Positions 27,484-36,716 of a DNA stretch of 64,000 bases are shown here, piece after piece. Location of the stretch: positions 14,805-78,804 of the forward strand of contig JBBRAO010000010.1 of the NCBI GenBank assembly GCA_038206725.1, written 5' to 3'. This DNA comes from JBAXXL01 sp038206725 (GTDB lineage: Bacteria; Bacteroidota; Ignavibacteria; Kapaibacteriales; UBA2268). The notes beneath the pieces are model-generated. The model was given only the letters and a program-made list of their open reading frames with translations. It was not told the origin of the DNA and did not search any database. The translations under genes and the position numbers were made by a program. Position 1 is the first letter of the stretch, and the number at the start of each line of letters is the position of its first letter.

Positions 27484-28875
27484 ATGGATATTAAGAAGGT
27501 TGCGAATAAGATAACCTCTAAATTAAAATCAAAATATGAGTCAATGGATAATATTGACTTAAAAAAAGGTTTTTTGAATGCGATACCATTTTGGATAGGT
27601 GCATTTATTACAGGTTTAGTAGCGGTTATTTATACTAAACTATTTTCTTGGGCTGAATTAGGAACAAAATATATATTTCATCAAGCAAGCTGGCTGTTTT
27701 TCATTATTACACCCTTATGTTTCTTTTTAGCTTGGTGGATAGTAGCAAAATACTCCCCTTATGCCCGTGGTAGCGGTATCCCTCAAGTGACCGCGGCTAT
27801 CGAATTATCAAATCCGAAGCATACTCATAAAGTAAATCAATTCCTTAGCATACGAACAATATTTGTAAAAGTACTTTCCAGCTTGATAATGATTTTTGGA
27901 GGGGGAATTATCGGACGCGAGGGTCCAACAATCCAAATATCTGCTTCGATATTCAAAAAAATCAACGATATTTTACCCGATTGGTATCCAAAAGTTTCGA
28001 GAAGAATTATGATAATTACCGGTGGTGCCGCAGGACTCGCCTCGGCTTTTAATACACCATTAGGCGGTATCGTATTCGCAGTAGAAGAATTAACTAAAAC
28101 ACATTTCAATTTTTTAAAATCCGCCCTATTGACAGGAGTAATTATTGCGGGTCTTACCGCTCTTTATTTACTTGGACCTTATCTTTACTTAGGTTATCCA
28201 AAATTGGAAGGTATTTCAATGTGGATTGTTTTAGCGGTTATACCTGTTTCGATAATCACTGGATTTACCGCAAGTTTAATGGGAAGAATTATCCTATATA
28301 TTATCAGAAAAAAACGAAAAATGAAAAACAAATTCCAAAAAATAATTTATATTGTTATTTCCGGTTTAATTGTTGCGGCATTGGCTGTTTTAGTGGATAG
28401 TAGAGCATTCGGTTCGGGAAAAGAAATAATGATTACAACACTATTTACTAGTAATAAAAGTATGGAGTGGTATATACCTATTGTAAGGGTTGTTGGACAA
28501 ATTGTATCATTTTGTGTTGGAGCATCGGGAGGAATATTTGCACCTGCTCTTAGTGCGGGAGCAAGTATCGGAGCTTTTTTTGCCGGATTGTTCCAACTTA
28601 CAGCCACTGAGTCAAACTTGATAATTTTATGCGGTATGGTCGGATTTTTAACAGGAATTACTCGAAGCCCGTTTACGTCATCAATTCTGGTTATTGAAAT
28701 GACGAACAGTCACGTTATTATATTTCCTTTGATGATGACTGCGCTAATCGCAAATATTGTTGCGAGTTATGTAAGTAAACATTCGTTTTACGATCATCTC
28801 AAAGACCGATACATTAATGAATTGTATGAAGAAGAACGAAAAGAAACTAATGAAAATCTACAACCTATACCCTAA
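27484..28875 (+). CDS. ClC-family chloride transporter, probably H+/Cl- exchanger
   Basis: The integral membrane protein has the ClC selectivity motifs GSGIP (residues 96-100) and GREGP (144-148), with gating glutamate E146, plus the TRSPF stretch near the C-terminus. The paired glutamates E201-E202 (VEELTKTHF) correspond to the internal proton glutamate of E. coli ClC, supporting an exchanger rather than a channel. There are no C-terminal CBS domains. ATG 27484 is preferred to a TTG at 27460. In E. coli such exchangers support extreme acid resistance driven by amino-acid decarboxylation. It sits between amino-acid enzymes and a cation/proton antiporter. Confidence 0.93.
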   Translation: MDIKKVANKITSKLKSKYESMDNIDLKKGFLNAIPFWIGAFITGLVAVIYTKLFSWAELGTKYIFHQASWLFFIITPLCFFLAWWIVAKYSPYARGSGIPQVTAAIELSNPKHTHKVNQFLSIRTIFVKVLSSLIMIFGGGIIGREGPTIQISASIFKKINDILPDWYPKVSRRIMIITGGAAGLASAFNTPLGGIVFAVEELTKTHFNFLKSALLTGVIIAGLTALYLLGPYLYLGYPKLEGISMWIVLAVIPVSIITGFTASLMGRIILYIIRKKRKMKNKFQKIIYIVISGLIVAALAVLVDSRAFGSGKEIMITTLFTSNKSMEWYIPIVRVVGQIVSFCVGASGGIFAPALSAGASIGAFFAGLFQLTATESNLIILCGMVGFLTGITRSPFTSSILVIEMTNSHVIIFPLMMTALIANIVASYVSKHSFYDHLKDRYINELYEEERKETNENLQPIP

Positions 28876-28908
28876 TTAGATCACATTAATTTAAAGCAAG
28901 AATAAACA

Positions 28909-30102
28909 ATGACAATACCAGTAATTATTTCATTATGTACATTATTACTTATAGCCTATGTTTTCGATATAACAGCATCGAAAACTAAGATTCCTTCTGT
29001 GATTTTATTATTACTTTTGGGTTGGGGTGTTAAACAATTTACTGCGGCTCTCGGCATTCCTTTACCGGATTTATCCCTGTTTTTACCAATCTTTGGAACG
29101 GTTGGGCTTATATTAATTGTCTTAGAAGGCTCATTAGAACTTGATTTGGATAAATCCAAGGTAAATTTAGTAACCAAATCTTTTACAGTAGCATTGGTAC
29201 CGATGATCATTCTATCTATAACCCTTGCTTACGCATTTTCATATTTTGGACAAGTTCCCTTTAAAATCGCGCTTATCAATGCTATACCGTTTTGCATAGT
29301 TAGCAGTGCAATTGCTATCCCAAGTGTCAAGCATTTGAAAAGTTTGGATAAAGAATTTATTATTTACGAGAGTAGTTTTTCTGATATAATTGGTGTGTTG
29401 TTTTTCAATTTTATCGCGCTTAATGAGTTTATTGGTTTACATTCATTTCGCAATTTTGTGCTTGATTTGCTGATTATTTTAGCAGTATCCTATTTAGCAA
29501 CTCTTGGACTTTCCTTTTTGCTAAAGAAAATTGATCACCACATTAAGTTTACTCCAATTATAATTTGTATTATCATTATCTATGCCATTTCTAAAATTTA
29601 TCATTTGCCCGCTTTAATTTTCATCCTATTATTTGGACTATTTTTAGGCAATATAGACAAGTTGAAGCATATTAAAATAGTAAAGAAAATACAACCGGAT
29701 GGATTAAAAGAAGAGGTACATCGCTTTAAAGAGATTTTAATAGAATTAGCTTTTTTAATAAGGGCATTCTTTTTCCTATTGTTTGGTTATTCAATCAAGT
29801 TGTCAGAAATATTGAATTTAGAAGCATTAATGTGGTCATTAGGAATCGTTGCGGGGATATTTGTTTTGCGTCTTATTATCCTAAAAATTGCTAAATTACC
29901 GGTGAAACTACTCTTCTTTGTTGCTCCGAGAGGGCTTATCACGATTCTTCTATTTCTTGCTATAACCGCCGAGCAATCAATTTCCTTCATAAATAAAGCA
30001 GTCATTATCCAAGTGATTTTAATGACGGCATTATTTATGATGGTAGGTTTAATGATCAATAAAACCGAAGACAATTCATTGACTATTAACGAAGACAAAT
30101 AA
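28909..30102 (+). CDS. Cation:proton antiporter (CPA family)
   Basis: The 397 residues are almost entirely hydrophobic, with about 12 membrane segments. The N-terminal region (DITASKTKIPSVILLLLLGWGVKQF, then GTVGLILIVLEGSLELDL) is typical of Na+(K+)/H+ exchangers of the CPA superfamily. No C-terminal TrkA/RCK domain is present. It follows ClC by 33 bases in the same direction. Paired with ClC it would exchange monovalent cations and chloride against protons, fitting salt or pH stress. It ends nine bases before the right-hand 66-bp repeat. The exact ion is unknown. Confidence 0.85.
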   Translation: MTIPVIISLCTLLLIAYVFDITASKTKIPSVILLLLLGWGVKQFTAALGIPLPDLSLFLPIFGTVGLILIVLEGSLELDLDKSKVNLVTKSFTVALVPMIILSITLAYAFSYFGQVPFKIALINAIPFCIVSSAIAIPSVKHLKSLDKEFIIYESSFSDIIGVLFFNFIALNEFIGLHSFRNFVLDLLIILAVSYLATLGLSFLLKKIDHHIKFTPIIICIIIIYAISKIYHLPALIFILLFGLFLGNIDKLKHIKIVKKIQPDGLKEEVHRFKEILIELAFLIRAFFFLLFGYSIKLSEILNLEALMWSLGIVAGIFVLRLIILKIAKLPVKLLFFVAPRGLITILLFLAITAEQSISFINKAVIIQVILMTALFMMVGLMINKTEDNSLTINEDK

Positions 30103-30110
30103 CAAATCGC

Positions 30111-30176
30111 AATCCCCCAAAAAAACAGCCACTCTATTTAGAATGGCTGTTTTAATTTATACGATCTTAATTACTT
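30111..30176. repeat. Right 66-bp direct repeat of the islet (att-like)
   Basis: Identical to 23848-23913. This copy covers the terminator (arms 30122-30131 and 30144-30153) and the last six sense codons plus stop of the intact STAS gene. The hairpin is A-rich on the left and T-rich on the right, so it can stop transcription from both sides. Confidence 0.92.
30122..30153. terminator. Bidirectional terminator between antiporter and STAS gene
   Basis: A 10-bp GC-containing stem flanked by A and T runs, inside the 66-bp repeat. An identical hairpin lies at 23859-23890. Confidence 0.8.
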
Positions 30177-30477
30177 TATCCAGTCGGGTCATAACTAAGA
30201 GCTTAATAACCGGCTCGGGGACATTGGTGAGCATAAGCTCGCAATCCTTAGCTTTCAGTTCCCTGAAAGCACCGGCTATCATTCCTATGCCGGAACTATT
30301 AATAATGTTCACTCTCGACATATCAATAATTATTCTGTTTATATTATCCTCTGAAATTGAGTCAAGAGCTTGGCTAAATTCCATAGCTTGAAACCCGCCT
30401 AAAACGCTTTCAGACAAATTAACTAAAGCGTACTTACCGGTTTCATCATCCATTATTTTGTATTCGAATTCAGACAT
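30157..30477 (-). CDS. STAS-domain anti-sigma-factor antagonist
   Basis: The start is placed at ATG 30477 (MSEFEYKIM), giving 106 residues; a non-ATG start upstream would add four. It has the SpoIIAA/RsbV fold with the phospho-serine region RIIIDMSRVNIINSSGIGMIAGAF. Proteins of this type release a sigma factor, or act in other switches, by binding an anti-sigma kinase when unphosphorylated. No kinase (RsbW) or phosphatase gene is adjacent. It is the last gene after secD-secF, 18 bases past secF. Its final codons are part of the 66-bp repeat. Confidence 0.88.
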   Translation of the reverse strand: MSEFEYKIMDDETGKYALVNLSESVLGGFQAMEFSQALDSISEDNINRIIIDMSRVNIINSSGIGMIAGAFRELKAKDCELMLTNVPEPVIKLLVMTRLDKVIKIV

Positions 30478-30494
30478 AATATATTCCAAATAAA

Positions 30495-31448
30495 TTAAAC
30501 TGTTTTGAGTTTTTTAGTTGTTTTTGCTAATTTTTCATCAGTAGGTAGGAATCTTTTCAATACTTTATGGTTGTAGTAAACCACGAATGAAGTAGCTACG
30601 TAAACCGAAGAATAAGTACCAAATATAACACCGATAAGCATAGTTATTGAGAAACCAAACAATACCGGACCGCCTAATATAAGCATCACTATCATAACCA
30701 AAATTACTGTACCTACAGTATTCACTGTACGTGTTAAAGCCTCATTAATACTGTCATTGACTATTTTAACAAAGTCTTGACCTTTATGACGCTCAACATT
30801 TTCACGAATACGGTCAAATATGATAACTGTATCGTTAACACCATAACCAAGAACCATTAAAAAAGCGGCAAGAATTTGTTGATTCAATTCAATATCAGCT
30901 AAACCAATTCTATTCGCTATTACGATTAAAGCAAAGGTTATAACCAAATCGTGGAAAATACCAATGATAGCACCAATACCGTAACTAAACTCGAAACGAA
31001 AGGCAATATATATCAAAATACCAATAATAGCTAAAAATATAGCCAAGATTGATGATAGCCATAGTTCACCACCGATTTTGGGACCGATTGTATCAACCTT
31101 TAGTTCAGTTCTGTCAACATTTGGTAAATATTTGTCTAATGCTGAATATACGCCTTCAGCACCGTGTTTGGTATCTTTAACGCGAATAAGATATGAATTA
31201 TCTTTTCCGTACGATTTAACCTCTTCGCCTCTGATACCGGCTTTTGTTAGAGCTGAACGAATATCTTTTGCGTCAACATTGGATTTGAATTGTAAAGCTA
31301 TTTCAGTACCACCGGTAAAGTCAATACCTAATTCAGGTTTAACGATAGCGGCAAGTGCAGAACCAACTATTATAACAACTATAGAAAAGATAGCGAAAAA
31401 CTTCCTTTCTTTCATAAAATCTATATGTGTTTTTCCGAAGAATTGCAT
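30495..31448 (-). CDS. secF: Protein-export membrane protein SecF
   Basis: SecF partners with SecD to use proton motive force to complete Sec-dependent export. The N-terminal segment FFAIFSIVVIIVGSALAAIVKPELGIDFTGGTEIALQF is diagnostic, and the six membrane spans include DTVIIFDRIRENV in the fourth. The 317 residues match the family. It follows secD by 11 bases. The separate secD and secF arrangement here contrasts with the SecDF fusion common in many Bacteroidetes. Confidence 0.97.
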   Translation of the reverse strand: MQFFGKTHIDFMKERKFFAIFSIVVIIVGSALAAIVKPELGIDFTGGTEIALQFKSNVDAKDIRSALTKAGIRGEEVKSYGKDNSYLIRVKDTKHGAEGVYSALDKYLPNVDRTELKVDTIGPKIGGELWLSSILAIFLAIIGILIYIAFRFEFSYGIGAIIGIFHDLVITFALIVIANRIGLADIELNQQILAAFLMVLGYGVNDTVIIFDRIRENVERHKGQDFVKIVNDSINEALTRTVNTVGTVILVMIVMLILGGPVLFGFSITMLIGVIFGTYSSVYVATSFVVYYNHKVLKRFLPTDEKLAKTTKKLKTV

Positions 31449-31459
31449 TTATTTATTCC

Positions 31460-33724
31460 TTATATTTTTTCTTGTTGTGATTTATGTAAACCGAATGAAT
31501 ATTTGCCTCCGCGAGCCAATGTGACTTCAATCATAGCGCGAGTAACAAATATTGCAGTAAACATAGTAGTTAAAATACCTATTAATACGTTAGTCGCAAA
31601 ACCTCTAATTGGACCTGAACCCAACCATAATAGAATTAATGCAGTAATAGCAGTTGTTATGTTGGAGTCAACGATAGCAGTTAAAGCTTTTCTAAAACCT
31701 TCGTCAATAGCCGATCTTAATGAACGCCCTCTGAGTAATTCCTCACGACAACGTTCGTAAATAAGTACGTTGGCATCCACCGCCATACCTATTGTTAATA
31801 TTAAACCGGCAATACCTGGCATTGATAATGTACCTTTAAGCGCGGTTAGCAAAGCAATAATAAGCAGAACGTTTACAAACACTGCATAATCGGCGATCAA
31901 GCCTGATTTTGTATAGTACATCCACATAAATAATATAACGGCAAACATAGCTACTAAACTCGCTAACATACCTGAATTAATAGAATCTTGACCCAAAGAT
32001 GGACCAACAACTCTTTCTTCGATGATTTTAACAGGAGCTTTCAAAGCACCGGCTTTCAGAACGATACGTAAGCGGTTTGCTTCGTCCATATCGGCCATAC
32101 CTGTGATTTGTGAGCTACCGCCTGTGATTTTAGTTTGTACTGTAGGAGCTGAATATACAAAATCATCCAAAACGATAGCGATACGTTTTTTCAAATTCTT
32201 TTCAGTGATTACACCCCATTGGTCAGCACCGTCGCTATTCATATACATCAATACCATTGCTTGACCGCTGGCTTGATCAACTGTTGCGCCTGCATCGGTA
32301 ACTACGTCACCGGTTAGTTCAGGCTTCTTTTTCAAATTATAGAAGTCATAAACTTCGATTTTTTTGTTCATTAAGCGAGCATCAGGTTTAGCATCGATAG
32401 CTATTTTATAATCTGCCGGAATCAATGAAGCGATTGCAGGTGTTTTTAGCAATAATCTGAATCTATCCAAGTTATCTTTTGATATTCTAAATGAATATTC
32501 ACCAGCAGGGAATTGCGCTACAGTATAATTCACAGGAACCATTTGTTGGTCTTGCGGTGATAGGAAGTATGTCGCAAACAATGAAGTAAATGGATGTTCT
32601 GTTTGATATTTCTTGACTTTTTCTTTTTCTGTCAAACCTTTGTAAGGATCATTAGCAGTATCTTTAGCTTTTTGATCTTTAGCGGAATCAGGTTTTGCTT
32701 CAGCTACTTTCGCGTCTTTAGCCGCTTTTGCATCTGCAACTTTTGCATCTTTAGCCGATTTCACTTCAGCTTTCTTTAGATCTTTTTTATCAGTCGCTTT
32801 TTTATCGGCTGTTTTAGAATTGGCAACTAACTTTGTTGAATCAACTTTGTTCAATTCTTCATTTTCATTACTTACGATTGCTAAAGGATCCAATGAATCT
32901 ATTAGAAGTTCTCCGCCTTTAATTTTTCCTCTTTTTACAGCTTCATTATATAAGTATGTGTCAATTCTTTTAAACGCATACACGATTGAATCGTTATTAC
33001 GAACTAAATTGAATTCTAAGCGTGCTGTAGTTTGCAATAAAGCGCGCATACCTTCTTTGTTTTGAACACCCGGTAATTCGAGCATAATACGACGATTACC
33101 TTGTTTCTGAATATTCGGTTCAGCAACACCGTATTGGTCAATACGTTGACGAATTACTTCTTGAGCTTGATCAATAGCTTCTTTTGCACTTTCATTTAGT
33201 TTTTCGATGATTTTATCTTCCGATACGTCTCTTTGATTTCCTAAATAAAAATATGATAAAAGTGTTTTACCGCGAGGGCGAGCAATTTTATCAAAGTTTG
33301 CTTTGAATAAATCAATAGCATCAGCTTCAGGCGATGCGTCCAATTGTTTTGTGGTTCTGTTTATAACTTCCATAAAAGTTTCATCAACTGCTTCAGGCAA
33401 TGCTGATTCTTCAATCAATTTAATTAAATCGACTTCCATAGTTACATACATACCACCGCGTAAGTCCAAACCAAGTTTAATAGCGCCACTTTTGGCTTTT
33501 TTTAAACTTTCTCCGTACTTAGCCTCGAATTTTTCTAAAATATCGAGACTGTCTTGCCCGTTACGAGCTTTTTTGAGCATTTCTTTTTTCGTGCCTTCTA
33601 ATTTGGATGCGTGGTATGTAGGATACAGCAACGCTAAGCCTATTATTAACGGAACAAATATTAATAATAGTCTCCCCATATTAGAAACTAAAAAAGCTCC
33701 AGTTTTTCCTTGATTGCTTTTCAA
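31460..33724 (-). CDS. secD: Protein translocase subunit SecD with Lys/Ala-rich insertion
   Basis: Motifs include GLDLRGGMYVTMEVDL near the N-terminus, RIDQYGVAEPNIQKQGNRRIMLELPGVQN in the first periplasmic domain, and the membrane part VDANVLIYERCREEL with DSNITTAITALILLWLGSGPIRGFA. At 754 residues it is longer than typical SecD. Part of the excess is a low-complexity run of Lys, Ala, Asp and Ser at about residues 301-361 (repeating AKDAKVA units), in the periplasmic region. Such a flexible stretch is unusual and may be a linker. The core motifs are intact. It heads the secD-secF-STAS operon. Confidence 0.96.
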   Translation of the reverse strand: MKSNQGKTGAFLVSNMGRLLLIFVPLIIGLALLYPTYHASKLEGTKKEMLKKARNGQDSLDILEKFEAKYGESLKKAKSGAIKLGLDLRGGMYVTMEVDLIKLIEESALPEAVDETFMEVINRTTKQLDASPEADAIDLFKANFDKIARPRGKTLLSYFYLGNQRDVSEDKIIEKLNESAKEAIDQAQEVIRQRIDQYGVAEPNIQKQGNRRIMLELPGVQNKEGMRALLQTTARLEFNLVRNNDSIVYAFKRIDTYLYNEAVKRGKIKGGELLIDSLDPLAIVSNENEELNKVDSTKLVANSKTADKKATDKKDLKKAEVKSAKDAKVADAKAAKDAKVAEAKPDSAKDQKAKDTANDPYKGLTEKEKVKKYQTEHPFTSLFATYFLSPQDQQMVPVNYTVAQFPAGEYSFRISKDNLDRFRLLLKTPAIASLIPADYKIAIDAKPDARLMNKKIEVYDFYNLKKKPELTGDVVTDAGATVDQASGQAMVLMYMNSDGADQWGVITEKNLKKRIAIVLDDFVYSAPTVQTKITGGSSQITGMADMDEANRLRIVLKAGALKAPVKIIEERVVGPSLGQDSINSGMLASLVAMFAVILFMWMYYTKSGLIADYAVFVNVLLIIALLTALKGTLSMPGIAGLILTIGMAVDANVLIYERCREELLRGRSLRSAIDEGFRKALTAIVDSNITTAITALILLWLGSGPIRGFATNVLIGILTTMFTAIFVTRAMIEVTLARGGKYSFGLHKSQQEKI

Positions 33725-33764
33725 TGAAAAAGCCTCCGATTTATTTATACAATTATCTTAATTT

Positions 33765-33789
33765 CAAAAATATACAAGTTACAAAAATA
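33765..33789 (-). promoter_or_regulatory. Candidate -7 elements for secD
   Basis: Two minus-strand TATTTTTG copies (33765-33772 and 33782-33789) lie 41 and 58 bases before the secD start. Either could be used. Confidence 0.4.
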
Positions 33790-33841
33790 TTCTTATTTTT
33801 GGAATTATACAAGAAATTGTTAGAAAATAATAAAGTATTTT

Positions 33842-36646
33842 TTATTTTATTATAATTAATTGCTGTGAATTGGTAAAAAATCCGCTTGTGAATTTGACTA
33901 AATATGTTCCTGCAGGCACATCTTTGACCGAAAACTGCATTTCATAATCGCCGGGCTCCATATACTTATTTAGCGGTGTATAAATAAGACTACCCTCAGA
34001 ATTAAAAAACTCAATTCTGGTTAATGTTCGGAAAGCAACAGAAAATTTTATTGTCACTTCGTCGTTGATTACAGGATTCGGTAAAATTGTAATCATATCA
34101 AATCCGTATTTACTTAAAATTAATTTGCCCATCTGTATTGTGCAAATATTCATAAAGATTTTCCCTGTACCGAATACAGGAGCATAACAAGTAGAATTAT
34201 CATTAAGCACTAAATCAATTGCTTTTATTTCTACCTCATTGGTATCGGCGAGCAATGTTTCGAATTCGGGATATAACATACCTTCAAATTTGTTTAACGG
34301 AACGGGAGAATGCCCTATAATAGATATAACCGTCTCATCGGGGCTAACATTTTGACTCTTCGTAGCAAGAGTCCACGACTCCATACCGCCATTTCCGTAA
34401 ACCTTATCCAAAAATTGCAAATTACCGGGGTTGTATGATAATTTTAATTCAAATGAATCCACTTCGATACCAACAAATTCAGCGCTTTCGACTTTCACTT
34501 TAAACTTATTCAAATTTCCGGATTCAGGATTAATAACCACACCCGGGCGAATATTATATATATTATCCATTGATACAGATATTGTGCTTTTAAAGCTGTT
34601 TGCGAAAATCTCAAAGCCATAACTGTGACCTAAACAGAAATAATCAACAATAACCCTGTCCAAAGTATTGTTATTGCTTAATGCAGGATTATAAATGATG
34701 TCGAAATTATATATACCCGATGGGCTTATATTAAAGCCTTTTTTTATGGAATTATCAGCGAATTCAAAAACCCCGTCTTCGACTGTGCTAATTCTAACGC
34801 TGTCAATTTTTAATATATCTATTGTGCTAATATTTGTCATTGTAACGTTTATTAAACCGGTAGAGCATTTGTTAATAGTAGGCAATTTAGAATGTTCAAT
34901 AGTAACCGGAGTTCTGTACGCCGATCCTGTAATCTTTACTAAAGTATCCTTATAATAACTCGCCGGACCGTATAAATTACAATTGGTAGTAATTTTTACG
35001 GTTAGAGCCATATTCCCACTTGTTAATGGGAAAAAATCGACCGGAATTAAAAATGTCTCGCCTTTGGGAATAATAATATTCGTAGGAAGTGGCTGAGGAA
35101 AATTAAAGAAATTTTCACCTAACAAGCCCGAACTTAATCGTTCTACTTTGTACATCACCATATCGGCGGTTGAACTAGGATTAGAAACTTCAATATAATG
35201 AGTTCCCGGGAATTTTGTTCCCGCCAATATCTCGGGTTGGAAATCATAGCCTTTAGCGCGAATTTTCGGGAGGGTACCCCTACCGGTAACATAATTAAAA
35301 ATCTCAATAGAACTAGTATCGTCGCCGGCATATTGGAGAACAATCTTTATCCTTTTGTTATATTCTGTTAGCGGTCTGAAGTTTACAGGAACTTTGATTT
35401 TTGTACAATATTGGGTTGAATCCATAAATTCCGGATACAACGTTATTATATTATCTTTGTTTAGAGTTGGAAATATCTTTGAAAATTGTACCCTGATATC
35501 ATTCGTGTCGCCCGTAACCTTTATACCGGTTATCTTTATTAGCTTATCGGAATTATTCATAATATATACCATTCCGGAATCGCTCTCAAATAACCGTACG
35601 TCGCCGAAGTTGTATTCCGACAAATAGGCACCCGGATAAACAGCATAAGCTGTTAAAATTGATATACTATCCGGTCCGTTGGCATTGCTTGATATAACCA
35701 ATGTATCCCTAATTAATCCAAGAACATCGGCATTTAAAGCAAGACTTTTAAAATGTACACTGTTTTTAGGATATACTGTATAGCCCTCCAACTCCGGATT
35801 ATGCGGAGTTGTGATTTTGAAATATTTTCCGCTGAGCAACTTATATTTTGACAAGTTCAAAAAACTTGTACCCGGATTACTTATCGTCAGCGCGGAATCC
35901 GAACCCCGAATGTCTGATAATTTAATGGTTTCGCCGATTCGTACAAAGCCGAAGTCTATATCCTCAACTTTGATTTGCGGCTTAACACCGTAACCCGATA
36001 AGCAGATTTTATACTTAATATTTGGGCAATTTGTAATAATATCTAATGTATCTAAATCAATGGGATTATCAGTTTTTGGACAATATCCTATTTGCAAACC
36101 ATATTCTTCGTCGGGGTTTAATGTGATTTTTTTTGGACCTTTGATTTGATAATACAATCCTTTTCGGAACTTCATATCCACAATTTCAGTTTTTTGAGAA
36201 TTATTTTTTATTTTGAATATACTATAGGTTGTATCATCTATAATTGACGCGAGATAGTTAAAACTTTCCAAAAGCACGTTCATTTTGGGAACGTAAGTTA
36301 TAAGTCTCCCATTCGCGTTACCCTCCATATCTGTTATATAAAACTGAAATGAAGCAGAATCGTAAGGATTCAAAACAAAAAAAGTAAAATAAAAATCAAA
36401 ATTCGGTTGGTCTTTAACGAAATTAGGTGAGAGTTTTATATTGGAAACATTATAGCACTTCGAAGGTTTTAATATTGGTAATGAATTAATACCGACATCG
36501 CCTGAGGCAAGCTCGGTTATGTTGACTTTATAAGTACCACAACCATCGGCAGTTACAATAACGACGGGTGTGGTTTCATCTAAAGCCGTTGCTTGAACGG
36601 CTAGGAATGCCAACAATATTGCAATATATAATAATAGTTTTCGCAT
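33842..36646 (-). CDS. T9SS-secreted choice-of-anchor-D / cohesin-like surface protein
   Basis: The 934-residue protein has a signal peptide (MRKLLLYIAILLAFLAVQATA). It is followed by beta-sandwich repeats with the anchor-D pattern (VEDIDFGFVRIGETIKLSDI, EYNFGDVRLFESDSGMVYIMNNSDKLI, IPKGETFLIPVDFFPLTSGNMAL) and a cohesin-like domain (SVSMDNIYNIRPGVVINPESG ... FELKLSYNPGNLQF). A T9SS type A sorting domain closes it (ILPNPVINDEVTIKFS ... AGTYLVKFTSGFF). The architecture matches the truncated protein at the window start, so these are probably paralogues. Role unknown; adhesion or surface structure is plausible. Confidence 0.8.
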   Translation of the reverse strand: MRKLLLYIAILLAFLAVQATALDETTPVVIVTADGCGTYKVNITELASGDVGINSLPILKPSKCYNVSNIKLSPNFVKDQPNFDFYFTFFVLNPYDSASFQFYITDMEGNANGRLITYVPKMNVLLESFNYLASIIDDTTYSIFKIKNNSQKTEIVDMKFRKGLYYQIKGPKKITLNPDEEYGLQIGYCPKTDNPIDLDTLDIITNCPNIKYKICLSGYGVKPQIKVEDIDFGFVRIGETIKLSDIRGSDSALTISNPGTSFLNLSKYKLLSGKYFKITTPHNPELEGYTVYPKNSVHFKSLALNADVLGLIRDTLVISSNANGPDSISILTAYAVYPGAYLSEYNFGDVRLFESDSGMVYIMNNSDKLIKITGIKVTGDTNDIRVQFSKIFPTLNKDNIITLYPEFMDSTQYCTKIKVPVNFRPLTEYNKRIKIVLQYAGDDTSSIEIFNYVTGRGTLPKIRAKGYDFQPEILAGTKFPGTHYIEVSNPSSTADMVMYKVERLSSGLLGENFFNFPQPLPTNIIIPKGETFLIPVDFFPLTSGNMALTVKITTNCNLYGPASYYKDTLVKITGSAYRTPVTIEHSKLPTINKCSTGLINVTMTNISTIDILKIDSVRISTVEDGVFEFADNSIKKGFNISPSGIYNFDIIYNPALSNNNTLDRVIVDYFCLGHSYGFEIFANSFKSTISVSMDNIYNIRPGVVINPESGNLNKFKVKVESAEFVGIEVDSFELKLSYNPGNLQFLDKVYGNGGMESWTLATKSQNVSPDETVISIIGHSPVPLNKFEGMLYPEFETLLADTNEVEIKAIDLVLNDNSTCYAPVFGTGKIFMNICTIQMGKLILSKYGFDMITILPNPVINDEVTIKFSVAFRTLTRIEFFNSEGSLIYTPLNKYMEPGDYEMQFSVKDVPAGTYLVKFTSGFFTNSQQLIIIK

Positions 36647-36716
36647 ATTTCATCACTTATATTAACGAAAATACCATTAATATTATTATTATTTATTTTA
36701 ATTTAAAAAAAATAAT

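Larger units (their letters stand above)
23914..30110 (+). mobile_element. Putative integrase-less genomic islet (CIME-like)
   Basis: The segment lies between two perfect 66-bp direct repeats and carries five plus-strand genes: aminomutase, GNAT, racemase, ClC and antiporter. The unit length is 6,263 bp counting one repeat. Its right junction is in the extreme 3' end of the STAS gene, a typical integration site. No integrase, relaxase or transposase is inside, so it would need trans-acting enzymes or homologous recombination to move. The structure is seen in the sequence; mobility is inference. Confidence 0.7.

Noticed and set aside
23914..30110. Phage or conjugative element
   Set aside because: No structural, relaxase, replication or integrase genes occur between the repeats.
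32594..32779. Phe/Ser-rich plus-strand frame in secD
   Set aside because: It is the antisense reading of the Lys/Ala-rich insertion.
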